Shown here: one piece after another, positions 10,704-27,400 of the stretch
How the letters are laid out: each line of letters starts with the position of its first letter
Position numbering within the stretch: position 1 is the first letter of the stretch
Source: Rhodamnia argentea
Lineage: Eukaryota > Streptophyta > Magnoliopsida > Myrtales > Myrtaceae
NCBI RefSeq assembly: GCF_020921035.1
Contig: NC_063154.1
Coordinates: forward strand, 1,426,001-1,490,000
Length of the DNA: 64,000 nt
Direction: 5' to 3'
Position numbers and translations under genes: made by a program
Notes under the pieces: generated by a model
What the model was told of the DNA's origin: nothing
The model's database searches: none
The model's input: the letters and a program-made list of their open reading frames with translations, nothing else

Positions 10704-13431
10704 TCACATTTCCCCACATTCAGCAATAACGCAGGCCAGTTTAGGCCTGTTGTTGGGTCCTGTAGCTACATTCTCGATCTTCCTCACTACCAAAAGACCA
10801 TCGCCGAGCACTCTCTACATGACCAAAGACATTTATGATTCAGAATCCTTCCAACAAAAGCATCCTCTTTGCATAACTCAAAAGTTGGCAAGGAAAAGAA
10901 ATAAAAGAGAACTAAGGCTGGTTTTTGCGGTCATACCCCAAAGACGACGTGCTTGTTATCGAGCCAATCACACTTTGCACAGGTTATGAAAAACTGCAGC
11001 AACACGTAAATGTCAAAGATGATTTCCAGTGCACACAAAGCTAAGATAAGCTGAAGCTGCTATCGTAAATTATCTAATGCCCTGATAACCATTGAAAACG
11101 CGTGCAAATTGATACGACACAGACCAGTAATATAGACTACCAAGAGAGGTTGTCCAAGTTGGCATGTGCACTCGAGAGAGAGAGAGAGAGAGAGAGAGAG
11201 GAGGTTTACCTGACATCCATTAGTGTTGGGTCCGCTGTTGGCCTGAGAAAGAAGTAAATTTGCTGTTACCACCATGTCAAAGGACTACCGAATTTACTGA
11301 CACAGAACTTGAGAACCTAATGTATGGATTACGAAAGAGACTCATATTGAAAGAAGATCACTGCAACTCAAAGAGACACCACCACAATTCTCAAAATGTT
11401 AGATCTAGATGTTAAGCTGTAACAGATAATTAGCTCGCAACTTAATGAGCTGAACTTCTCAGATTAGGCAGCAGAAGAAAAAGTTTCAGGGATATCCAAC
11501 AAGATTGAAATTCCAAACACATAATCTGCTTAAAATGGCAAAACACCTAAAACTAAATAGAAATGCATGGGATCTTTTATTAAAAAAAAAATCAATAACA
11601 CAACTTGACAATTGTTAAAGCCATGGATATACCATTGATAATAAACCAGGACCGGTGTGCTTGGCGATAAAATTTTCGTCATCAAACTTGTGCCCATATA
11701 TGGAAACGCATCCGCTTCCATCACCCTGCAAAGTAACACATTGGCTTTCAAAGGATTATACAGGAAAGAAAATTTCCACCCTCGTTGCAAATGGTAAAGA
11801 GGTTTATGTTTCATTATCACAGGTTAGAAGAAATACATTCAAATATAACAAGGATCCTCTGAAGCTCAAAATGGCAGTAAGGGACTACTCCAAAGTGATA
11901 ACTAATATAAATTTAAACATCGTTCTACATGTAGCAATTACAGGAATATATCAAAAGAAGAATTTGAGGATACTCTCTCTTCTGCCATCTCCTTGATGCT
12001 CAGAGTAATATGCCTATGCATGTCCACACACACAAATGCACCCAAATACCATACCATGCTGCTGGTCTTTATTAGTGATCTTGAGCTGGGAATATTAAAA
12101 GGAAGCTAAGGAAAAAAGGCGATCCAGGAACAAGTCTCATAAATCTTGGCAAAGCAGTTCAATCGGTCAAACCGAAGGTTGAAGATTAAAACATATTTTC
12201 AGGACTTATCAGGTCTACCTTCAAAAAGTCACCGGCTTGAATCATGAAATCCTTGATAACCCTATGGAATTGGCACCCCTTATACCCAACAGGAAGACCA
12301 GCTTTTCTGCCAATTTTAAACCACAAGACACGGAGATAACCAATAAGTACAAGGCCAGTTGCACAAATACATGATCCTTCCATCAGCAAATAAATAAACC
12401 ACCAACAAACTGTACATGTGCCCTAAACACAGCACTTTCAAGTTTGCCATCCAAAGAAACACACAGATGATTCGCAAAGATCTTGAGCCAGTGCTGAAAA
12501 AGATGACCATCGAATGACGATATTGAACTAGCAGTCAAATAATACAAAATTATAAGACAAACATGGTCTGGCAAGTACAACAATAAAGTCACATGAGACA
12601 GATGATAATCGGCTGACCCATAATGATCAAGACAATGCATCTCCACCTAACTAAAACCGATAATGGCGCCTACCAGAGCAATACATTAGGGGAACGGGTC
12701 ACTAGACCTGGCCAAGACACCAAATTCATAAGGCTTTGAGCTAATAAAAAAACGTGTGCCCAGAAATAAGGGGCTAATTTGCAAAAGAAGTTGATTCACT
12801 TTGCGTCACGGGTCGCAAGCCAGAAGAATGAAGAACCCAGGACAAGTTAACGACCACCCAATCCAGGAAGCCAACTGAGGACACGCATAGCATGCAGTAA
12901 GACTTGTCAACTGCGGGAGACTAAAGCCTAAAGAAAACTTGCGCACTCTGGCTCTCATAATGGACCAAAATGGACAACCCGAAACTCTTCTAAGGCCGAT
13001 TCAATATATGGAACGCGAACTACGTACAAGGCATCGGCAAACTACACCATTGCTTATGATTTTCTTCTATCGTAAGAAAGTGATGAATTAGTTCGAGTTT
13101 GTCCAATTACCTGTACTCCCCGGTGCAGAATTGCCTGGAAAAATCACAACACCAACTCGTTTAATCAACCAAACCTAGAGTTTGAAAAGGGAAAGTAAAA
13201 AAAAAAAGAAGAAGAAGAAGTAGAAGAAGAAGAAACATCAAATATAGAGAGCGAGAGAGAGAGCGACCTGAAGTTTTCGGCAGTTTTGGGGGCGATATCG
13301 GCGAAGAGCTCCATCTTGATTCGACCGGCGGGGATGGTGCCGATGGTTATGTCGAAGAACACGACCGGATTCTTCGGGTTCGGAGGCCGCAAGTGCCACT
13401 CCACTCCCCCTCCGTTCCCTCCCATCGCCAT
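10704..13431 (-). CDS. CYP22: Cyclophilin-type peptidyl-prolyl isomerase CYP22 (PPIH type)
   Basis: Seven exons on the minus strand: 13431-13268, 13134-13111, 12306-12219, 11725-11633, 11242-11210, 10993-10937, 10814-10704, encoding 189 residues in one frame. The start [20 protein letters not shown], with its short extension before the cyclophilin fold, is typical of the CYP22/PPIH (USA-CyP) subgroup. Catalytic-pocket strings are [31 protein letters not shown] and [10 protein letters not shown]; the protein ends VIAECGEM. Known role of the family: prolyl isomerase associated with the U4/U6.U5 tri-snRNP through PRPF4, so nuclear pre-mRNA splicing. Exon 2 is only 24 bases and completes [12 protein letters not shown]. 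Introns 1 and 5 begin with CT-rich tracts. Another in-frame Met lies two codons inside the chosen start. The gene looks intact. Confidence 0.96.
11174..11201. repeat. (GA)14 microsatellite in CYP22 intron 5
   Basis: A dinucleotide tract that is (CU)n in the transcript, starting at intron position +9 after the donor of exon 5 (11210). Confidence 0.95.
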
Positions 13432-13438
13432 TCTGTCG

Positions 13439-13474
<36 letters not shown>

Positions 13475-14679
13475 GTTCGAGTTCTCCTCGCTCTGCCTCA
13501 GCTGATACTTCACTTCTCTCTCTGTTTCGAATGGCGTAATCACAAATCAGGCAGAAATCGACCCTCGAGAAAGATCTGTTAAGCGGTCCATTGTAATGAA
13601 CCGGGCACTGAACCGCCGGCCCGGATATTCATTTCAGGATAAATGACACGTATGGCCTCTGAACGTAGGCCTAACGTGGGCTGATCCTGAATTTTAGCTC
13701 AATATATAATATTTTTAATTTATTCGATGTAATTCTTAAATTTTTTATACATTTTTAATTTAATGCCTAGATTATATGAAAATGTTCAATGTTATCTTTG
13801 AGCTTGAATTATCATAATGACAACATAAAACGTTTTCATACAGTACATAAACTAAATTGAATATGTACCACAAGTCCATAGACCATATCAAATAGATTAT
13901 AAGTTCTTGAACGGCATTACATATTGGGTTAGAATTCAAGGACCCCATTAAATAAAGTTAAAGTTATCACATTGTATATTAAGCTAAAGTTCGATGACTA
14001 TTTACGTTATTGTCCCTTCATTTTATTGATCCCACTCAATCGGACTAAACGGCCGAGTCCTTTTTCAGAAATGTAAGGTGGCAGACCGGAAGTTTAGCTT
14101 AATTATAATGAGATTATTGACATCATCATGAGTTTTAATCGACTATGTTCTAAATGAGACAAACTTATATATGACCAATAAATTGAAAGATTTCGCGTAA
14201 AATTCTGCACTCGATTAGTTTCACCGCAAAGTTTCCAGCTTACTCTTGGATTAATCAATGTCTACTTCACCGTGGATTTGACAAATAACCGCCAAAATTT
14301 ATCAGGATTGCCAATATCAAGCTACTGAAAATATCCACAAAATCATAAAATCACACACTATTTTACAAATATATAGTTTTACTAATAAGTTAACAACCCA
14401 TATTTGTGGTTAAGCGACCAATATTAACCGGAATGATTAACATCGAGTCAATATAAGCTGGTAAAATTTAAAATTTCCATATTGACAAGGTCTCTTATGC
14501 CCGTGTATAGAAAGGCGTTCACATTTTTCCAATGAACAACTCTCTTTTCAGCCAATTAGCATAAGAACAAAAATAATCTTAGAGTTTCATAATATAAAGA
14601 CAAAATTTTAAGCTGCCCGGGCTTCAAGAAGAGAGGACACCGGCTAGCGAATCATGGACATCATCAGCACATTCAATTG
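13432..14679. other. Spacer between CYP22 and PRMT3
   Basis: Contains the CYP22 promoter and the PRMT3 3' flank. 13700-14000 is AT-rich with phrases such as TTAAATTGAATATG that recur in plant non-autonomous elements, but no terminal repeats were resolved. No gene was seen. Confidence 0.4.
13442..13470. repeat. (TC)n microsatellite in the CYP22 5' leader
   Basis: About 14 TC units on the plus strand, starting ten bases upstream of the CYP22 start codon. In the transcript this is (GA)n, the opposite orientation from the intronic tracts. Confidence 0.95.
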
Positions 14680-18770
<4,091 letters not shown>

Positions 18771-18829
18771 GTCGTTGCGGTGGAACGAAGAGGGAGTGGT
18801 CTGAACTCTAAAACCCTCTTCTATGCGTA

Positions 18830-18838
18830 AAACCCTAA
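18830..18838 (+). promoter_or_regulatory. Telo-box upstream of PRMT3
   Basis: AAACCCTAA, 60 bases upstream of the PRMT3 start codon. Telo-boxes are known from promoters of translation and ribosome-biogenesis genes in plants, which suits PRMT3. Confidence 0.55.
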
Positions 18839-20059
18839 AAAACCGTTATAAATGTTTTGAATATTTAAATGCACCCCACTTCCACTAAAAGACCAGGCTA
18901 AATCCATTCAATTACAATTTAAGGTGAGGGTGTCATTCTTCTTTTTGTTTTTATTTTTTAGCGTATTAATGGTTTTTTTTTTCACAAAATTCTTAAATAT
19001 TCTTACATCATTTTTATATTACGGATGAAAGTATCTCGCGAAAACTAAGGAACAAAAGAAAAATTCTTTGTGCCTCTTGTCTCAAAAGCTATTTATTTTT
19101 TGTAATTTGATTAGTCTAGGATATTATATCGAACAAATTGTCTTTTTCAATTTGTTTTTTTCCTTAATATCGGGGAGATATTTTTACACATAACATGTAA
19201 AACGTTTTAAAAATACAATAAAAACATTATACACACTGAAACATTTTGATATTGTTTCGTGAACACTTTAGGGATTAAATTCAATTTTGTCGATTCAAAA
19301 TGAGATTTCACTAGCATTTTAAGGAAAAAAAATTCTTATTTCTATGCAATGTTTTGTTTTGATTAAATTTGATCTTTTAAAGTTTCGCGATGGATAGTGT
19401 AATTTATGATTTGATTTTGGAAAATCTTCAAGAGGGTTTTATTGATTGCTTCATCTAATCATCTCATCGTATATATAAGCATGTTAAAAAAAACTAATAA
19501 GAAGGGGATTGATGGGGATATGCACAACAAAAGTGAATTTTTTTCTATAAATGACTCTGTTAAAAACTGTCTATGTTAAATTATTTCTAGATTATGCCAG
19601 ATAATTTATTTATAAATTTGCTCAATAACGTAGAAAAGAACTAAGCCCCGTGAAAATTTCTCTTTTCAATAGACTAATTTTTATAGAAAATAAAATATAA
19701 CAATGAAAGAAAATAATGCTTTTATTGTACATGAAATACGCACTATAAACAAGAACTAAATATGGGAAATTCTCATTTACAATGAGTAGATCCTACACAT
19801 AAGTAGAAAAACTTAAAAAAAAAAGGGAAAGTAAATAGATTTGGGGCATAACTTTAAATTTTTCCAAGAAATTTATGATGACATTTATGTCTTTTTGGTG
19901 AAAATGGAGTGGATTTAGTCGCATAGATAGTGAAAATAGCATGCTCTTTAGAATATTCTGAATATCTTCTAGATGGATTGTGATTGATATTTATATAGTC
20001 ATCTTAATGCAAATAAAATTTTTGCATTATTTTTATCTAAAACTCTAACTTTATATTTA

Positions 20060-20660
20060 GGAGGAAATTACCAATAAAGTTTTAAATCAATTACAACTAT
20101 GTCAATTCAGTCTCAAATTATTATTTTTTACTAATTGAGTCCTAAACTTTTTTTGTTTGTGCAAATTTTGGCTGAAAATTGCTGGTGTGGACTCCAATTA
20201 TCCTACGTGGCATGATCGGTGTTGACGTAAATAGTTTTTAATAATGTTTTAGAATTTTTTTAAATTTGTTTTCTTTTTTGGCTAGGGGCCGACTATGGTC
20301 GCCGGTCAACTCTTGTTGGCCAAAGCAAGGGCGCCTCGGCCTTGGGTTGCACTTGGCAAGGGCGTTGTGGCCCTCTCCGAGTTTGGGTGAGGGTCATGAC
20401 GCCCATAGCAGGCACGGACATCGCGGCCCTCACCCTAGGCGGGAGAGCTAGGCCGGCCCTTAGCCAAAAAACAAAAACAAAAGAAATAAAATAAAAAAAT
20501 TATTAGAAATTGGCCACATTAGCACCGGTCGGCATCCACGTTAGCAATTTTCGACCAAAATCAATCGAATGAACTGAATTGACACAAATTTAAATGTTTA
20601 GGATTCAATTGATAAAAAAAGATTTAGAATTGAATTAATACTTATAATAATTTTCCATTT
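20060..20660. mobile_element. Non-autonomous foldback DNA transposon with GC-rich core
   Basis: The two ends are imperfect inverted copies of each other for about 200 bases. The left arm has AATTGAGTCCTAAAC and GCTGAAAATTGCT; the right arm, read inverted, has AATTGAATCCTAAAC and GTCGAAAATTGCT in the same order. They flank a GC-rich core at about 20280-20460. No transposase frame is present. Arms are well diverged, suggesting an old copy. No convincing target duplication was found, so the superfamily is open; a Mutator-type foldback element is my best guess. Confidence 0.6.
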
Positions 20661-21444
20661 ATTTGGGATAATAATACGGACAGATGGTGAAATTCGATTC
20701 AATATTCAATGCAGTACAAATACTTTTAACTTAATCAATTCTTCAACTTTGGCCTAATATACAAATATGGTTCATCTCCACATAATCTAGAGGCTAAATT
20801 TAACAATCTGTCAAATCTTTTCACAATATCGTATGGACCTCCATGCGTTTTTCACACGTGAACCCATTTCATCATAGCCGTTGTTCAAATATTTGTGAAA
20901 CGATTTTTCACAAAGAAATACTAATTTCTCTTTTCGATTTTTGGTTGAGTCGCACCTGACGTTCTACGCAAGCTTTGGTCGGTCGCGATTTATGAGAGGC
21001 GACAAATAAGACATGTTAAATTGGATTGCGAAATTCTATTGCAAAACCCAACTCCTCTGCCAGAAATTACAAAGAACAGTAAACCATAAAATGAAGACTT
21101 GCTACTTGAGAGGATCGCTCGCGAATGTCTTTCTCTATGAGGCAAGCTTTCACAACGATAACAACAAATCACTGGCAGACCCTAGAAAGTTCATTCTTAC
21201 ATTAATAACGAGTTATATTCCGCCTCCACTTTCGACTGTTCTCCGTGGAGGCTGTTGTGCTGATAGATTTAGGCTCGCCGTGCTCCTGTTGTTGACGAGA
21301 GAGATCATTTCGTCCATTGAATCAAATGGATGCGAACGGAACCCGCTCAACCATCATGGCACCAGCCTCCTATGATACCCATGACGCACACTCTTCACCC
21401 TAGTTCAAAAATGGGTGGACGCCTTGAAAGGATGGCCACAGGAA

Positions 21445-24400
21445 TCAGGCTCCTGCTCCATTGCTTAAATGCAAGGTCATTTTGATGCTCATAGCTGCTA
21501 GCTCAGCAGCCAAATATCTGAAAACATAAGGCATCGCGACGGTTTCCATTCCTCTGCTTGTCTGGCACGAGTGACAGGTGACCTTTTTAGGAGCCCTAAG
21601 AGGCGGGAGCCCTCCAATCTCCCTGCCCACACGTCTTTGCGGCTGCACAAACTCCGTAGTGAGCATGCTCCCACAAAGGGAGCATACGTCAGCAATATGG
21701 TAATCAGAACACGTGTGTAACCTATCGTGCAATAAATACGCTGCCCCGTGTGCAAGCATGGAATCTCGTTCCATCTCCCCAAATCGGATGCCTCCACCTC
21801 GCTTTCTTCCTTTGATGGGCTGACGTGTGATCTGGTCTACCGTTCCAGTGGAGCGAACCTACAAATTAAGAGTAGAAATCCTTTCATTTAGCCCCAAAAG
21901 GGGAAAAAAGAAACATTAGTAGTAATCCTTGCTATCACAGTTGCGCATGGATATGAATGGCAGCTCTAGATGATAACATGATGATTGGACTTAAATTCTG
22001 ATTTAGCGACTCTTTCAAACAGATTTGTGCTCCAAATAAGCACATTCATGGATCAAGAGTTGCATTTCATGGATCCAAAGTACAAAGTTTTTGGTAATCT
22101 AAATGCACACTATTTCATGTCATGGTCAACAAGACGTTTTCCTTAACATATCAATGAGGATTTTCAAAAATTTGGATGCACTTCTTCTCTCATCCCCAAC
22201 CCCCCACCTAACACCCCCCAAAAAAAAAAAAAAGATAGAAAAAAAGGCGGTGAGCAAAAGATGTGCTGTCTTCAGAGCCGTGGTTCTAAAAGGTTAACAT
22301 GAATTGGTTATGCCTTACATATTTAATTGGGAAAAAATCCTAATTTCACGTGCGTACGCCAATATGGATGAAAAATTTATTCTGTAACGCAACTATGCGA
22401 GTAACTTCTCCCCCCCCGCCTCCCCCTTTTTTTCCCTCCGAAAACCCGACTCTCCTCCAAAATATAAAAACGAAAAGGAAAAGAAAGGTTTTGGGGGAAA
22501 TTTTACAGGTTTCCATGTCAGCGTCCTTCAATAAAGTAATTGTGTCAAGAAATCACCCATGACACGGAAGGAACAGAAAGAGATACTTACCTGAAACTTG
22601 TCCGAGACCATGTGCCTTAGTCGTTGATAATACACAGGCCCAATAAATATCTCACACGTGAGTTCCGTTCCATAGACACCACTGTATAGCACTTCCAGCC
22701 CATGGTAATTGAACCCTTTCTTCCTTAATCTGGTCCCAATTTGATCAACAAGATTTTCAGATTCAGATTTCTCTTCTCCATTAGTTTTCTTAGCAGAGCT
22801 AGCAAATGGAGTTGCATCGACAAATTCACCATCTAAGCTGCCCACCTGCCAGACAAATTACTGAATTCTCTAAGTTGTGTAGGTATATTTATACATATCT
22901 CGAACCTTAACCCTACTACTAAGCAATAAAATATAGCAACAAAGCGACTACTTCAGTTCAACCATGAAGGCAAAATATTGAATTCATTATAAAGTCCATC
23001 TAAGCTGTTCTACCATTAGTGGTACCTTGGCAGCAATCGACTCTAGAAGCATAGCAATTGTCATCCTGGAAGGAAATGCATGGGGGTTGATTATCAAGTC
23101 TGGACGCATTCCTGTTATTCCTGAAAAAGGCATATCCACATCTGGCCACAACTGTGAGCAAACACCTTTCTGCCCGTGCCTACTGCTAAATTTGTCACCA
23201 ATTACAGGATTCCTTGGATGCCGAAAACGTATATTTGCCTGCTCAGAAGGGGATAAGAAGAAAAGGTAAAATGAAAGACCATCCCACGCTTCACATCCAA
23301 AAGTTTGTTAAGGGGAAAAAGGGGAGAAACAGAGATAACAAGCAACCACAATTCATGCTGCATTGCAAAAGCATTATCAGGGGATGCAGCTAAATGTAAA
23401 GATGTCAATGCACAAAGAAGAACCTTCAAAAGGACTAGCTATTTCACAACAAGCCTATTCACTGGCATACACCATATGCGTGCGCAACTCTACCCTGCGA
23501 AAAAACCAATCCGACTCCAAATATCAAATGAAAATTTTAAAATCCAAGTAGGCCTCAATATCCACGAAATACCAACATAAACATGAGAGCCCGTAACAAA
23601 AGAGAACAGTTCCAAAACTCCTGGACGCTCTATCTCTAATTGAAATATAAGGTACACACTCAGTACTCAGACAGCCATCTTTCAGAATATCAAACAAAAT
23701 CACATTAAAAGTCCTCTTTTCCTTTATTTGAATTTTTGTAGTCCCCTATCTTTATCTCCACAATGACCTGTAATGTTTAAAAACAATCACAACATATTCT
23801 CCAATTCTAAAACCAACTTCGCGTTAAGTCAGAACCTGCCACAGACTAATGTATAACAGGAACTGGCGTGTGTCTGCTGACATTTTGTGCGGTAATGGTC
23901 ATAACTCCTTCAAGTCAGTCAGCAAGCAAAAGACATGGTTACACATTTCAGGTAGGTAGAAAGATTATGCACACTGCTACACCAAGAGAACTACACATGG
24001 CAGCAATAATAAGAACCGCTAATCTACACTGATAGGGCTCTCTCCAGATAGAGACTGAATTCCCAGATCTACGAGGTTGGGATAGAGAGAAAAGGAAATT
24101 GAAATATTCCAATATCTTGGGCACCCCTCATGGGATCTCTAGCACTACCTCCAGCGCCTTCCAAAAGATCAACTCCAGTAGAAAGTATGACAGTTCATCT
24201 GTTTAGCCGGGGAAATCAACGGGGAAGAAAATACTCAAAAAATTTGTTCATGTCCACTGACCTTTTGAAGACTTTTCTTGTTTTTCACATCAACAGCCAC
24301 ATAATCGACTATCACAGATTCCGACCCCTTGTGCAGTTGGTTTTTGGTAGTATTTGTGACCTCATTATATATACTGCAATATGGCTCGTTTGGATGTATC

Positions 24401-27400
24401 ATCTAAAAGAGAAATGTCAAAGAGTTTATCACTATGTAAGAAACAGAATTCGGTGGAGGAAAAGAGTAACGACAGCGTGAAATAGATAGTCAACCTGACC
24501 GATGTGTGGAAGTCCATCGGAATCAATCCAATGGTGAACTGATTTATCAGTGTTACTTCGCCTAAAAATCCTCTGTGCTCGATCAGATTTGCTGCTTTGC
24601 TCAGATAAGTCGATGGTCTCTGTCTGTAGCAAAATCACAATCAGTTCAAACAACAACCAGCCCATAAAGTCCCAAAAAAAAATATGAAATGCTTAAATCC
24701 AGTTGAAGAGATTGTAACAAATTGCATGCATTTAGCAATGTCTCAAACATGACCATCCTAAAAAAGGAAGAAACAAATCCATGGGACCACTCATATACAG
24801 AAGTAGAGAAAAAGACCAAAACCCGGCACGTTTATAAGGCAACTTATCCAGCTACCACCAGCAAAATTAAACACTTTAAAGTATTTCAAAATAACCAAGT
24901 GCTTCATCAACATTAAAATACTTCAAACACAGTAATCACATGCAATCGCACCAATAACCTGATATTTTAGATGGAAAGGGTGTCCAAGAACTGTTTAGGT
25001 TACTAGATTATACTTGACCATGTCTTACATGTTACTCTACCATGACTTCCATCTAATTACTCTTGTGTACTTTCAAATCTGCTGTGATGGGAACTAATTC
25101 AGTGGCCATGGCTATCAAAGGTCTGATGACTTGCTTTTTTACAAGATACCATGGAATTGATTTTGACATCTTTTAGATGTTGTGAAAGAGTAGTACAGCA
25201 TTTCAGGGGATTGAGTCATTTGATGCTGACGGCCAGCTAACCATTTAGTAAAGTTTTAGATGAGTTTACTCTTTGGATCTTTTGCATCAACGGTTAACAT
25301 GAATTGAGACATTTTGCTTAATTTGACACACATGCTGATGAGCTTTCATAGACGTGTTTCCTTCACAGGTCAAACCAACTAACAAACTTGCCCACATATA
25401 ACAAAGGTTGAATGGACCCACTCCACATGGAAAAGCTTTTCTCCATCTCAAAAGCTCGTGGAGAAAGAAAATTTGCCAACTGTTATACAGGGTATATACA
25501 TGTGCTCACATGCTAAACAGGGGAGAAGCAGCAAGAGCAATCGCAGGAGCCTGTTCTTCTGAAAATGGCTCAAGCAGAAAGAGAAAAACCTGGTATATTT
25601 GTCCATGGAACATTCCACGTTCTACAGATGACTTGTTAAGAATCATAGCATCCTCCATATCATACCTGATAGTATCACATAGTTAATATTCAAGGGCGAA
25701 AAAAAAAGTAGCAGATATATCTATCACCTTGAATTTTACAGAGTTAATTCCAAGCATTACCCTGAATAAGCCAGCACAGCAACAATTGCATTTGTCCCAG
25801 TTGGATACTCGTCTATGCAATACTTTGTATATGCACCTGTTCGTACTATGGGCGTTTGAGGAGTCTGCAGAGTCCCAAGGTACAGGTTGAGAAACTATAC
25901 TAAGAGAAATAACACAAGCAGCACCCACAGATGCAAACTAAAATTTTATTGATTGATTATAACAACAAATTAGCTGCACGTGCTGACTTCCAGATCAGAC
26001 TCAAACAAGTTCATGCACTCAATAAGTATAAAAGGCAATGGCCGTTGGTCATGGATGCCAATCAACAACTTAGCATGCAGAAATTCTGAACAGATGAGCC
26101 ATTTACCAAGTTCAGTACAAACAACCATTGAAAAAATTTGAAGAATCAGATATATACCTGAAGATGATACAATTTTTGGTCCGCACGGAAGTGAATGGCT
26201 TATGAAGAGAAAGCCATTGTTTGTTTTGCCATCTTAGATTACAATCAACAAAAGAAACAATGGAATATGAGCAAGATTTACTTAAGGGTCCCACTGACCA
26301 TCTTCGGGTCTTGAGAGAATTTAAAGAAACTTCTGAAAATAAGTGGAGAAATAATAAAAACCTGACACTGGTACATGTTTCGTGGGCTCTGATTATGATC
26401 TGACCATGGTGTGAGGTTAGCGACCACACTGAGCATTCCAGTTGGATGAATCTCTTCATGAGTAGCAGGAAATTCCTTTCTTCTTCCCCCATCTCCACCA
26501 TCAGGGCATCTAATTTCCATAAACACCTAAAAATTGCATAAACTGATTAAATACGACCACCTAAGAAAATCCAACAAAAGATTCATCCTGAAATAACCTG
26601 CTCAAATGGACCAATGAGTTCAATGTTTTGGCCTTCATCTACAGGAGCAGATATATTTCTAACTGGGCGCACAAATCTTGAAGGGTTTGTGAATAGATAA
26701 AGACCAGGATAGGCGCCACCAAAGCTCAAAGGAACATATCCTACCTCCAGATCATCGGGAATCTGCAATTTCGTGCACAACAATGAGGACAAACAAAAAA
26801 CTGGAACAGTGATGCAGTTGGAAACTACAAAAGCAGAAAGATTTGATGAAACACGAACCCCTGAAGTAGTTGACAGCTTTAATCTACGCAAATAAGAAAC
26901 AGCCTTTTCAACTTCAGCAGAGGGAATAGAGCCCACAACCCGCCCATCTAGTAGGACAGAGAGAACTTCAGGAGGGCCAGCTTGAAAGATTTTGGGGAGT
27001 GAAGGTGTCATTCCAACTTTAATCAGAACATTTAGAATTGAAGTTCCTATCTTGAAAAAATCTCGAACTTCTCCTTTTGAATCAAAAAACGATGTGATCC
27101 CTGAAAAAAGGAAGATACAATGCTTGTTGCCATCATATGAAAAATAAATTAGTCAAAGAAAACAGTTACAGAACTATATGGAACTCGGCCCTTTATATGC
27201 TAGTTGGAAGCGTACAAAAGCACTTCTTTTGTTTTAAAAGCGAAAAAAACAGAAATGTAGGCTCTCAGCAACTTCTTTTTTCTTTTTAAGATTTTACAAG
27301 TAAGATGGGGAAGGAGGAACTAATAAATTGAACCCAATACGTCTTGGAAATTGGTCAAAGGTGGACCACTATGGGGCCGCACCACGTTCCTGGTGATGAC

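Larger units (their letters stand above)
18771..21444. other. AT-rich spacer between PRMT3 and NRPA2
   Basis: Apart from the telo-box near PRMT3 and the inverted-repeat element at about 20060-20660, this stretch is AT-rich with no recognised gene. The final 400 bases (about 21000-21444) are the likely 3' flank of NRPA2. Confidence 0.5.

Noticed and set aside
20266-20451. Open frame in the GC-rich core at 20.3 kb
   Set aside because: It lies inside an inverted-repeat transposon and its composition follows GC content; no domain seen.
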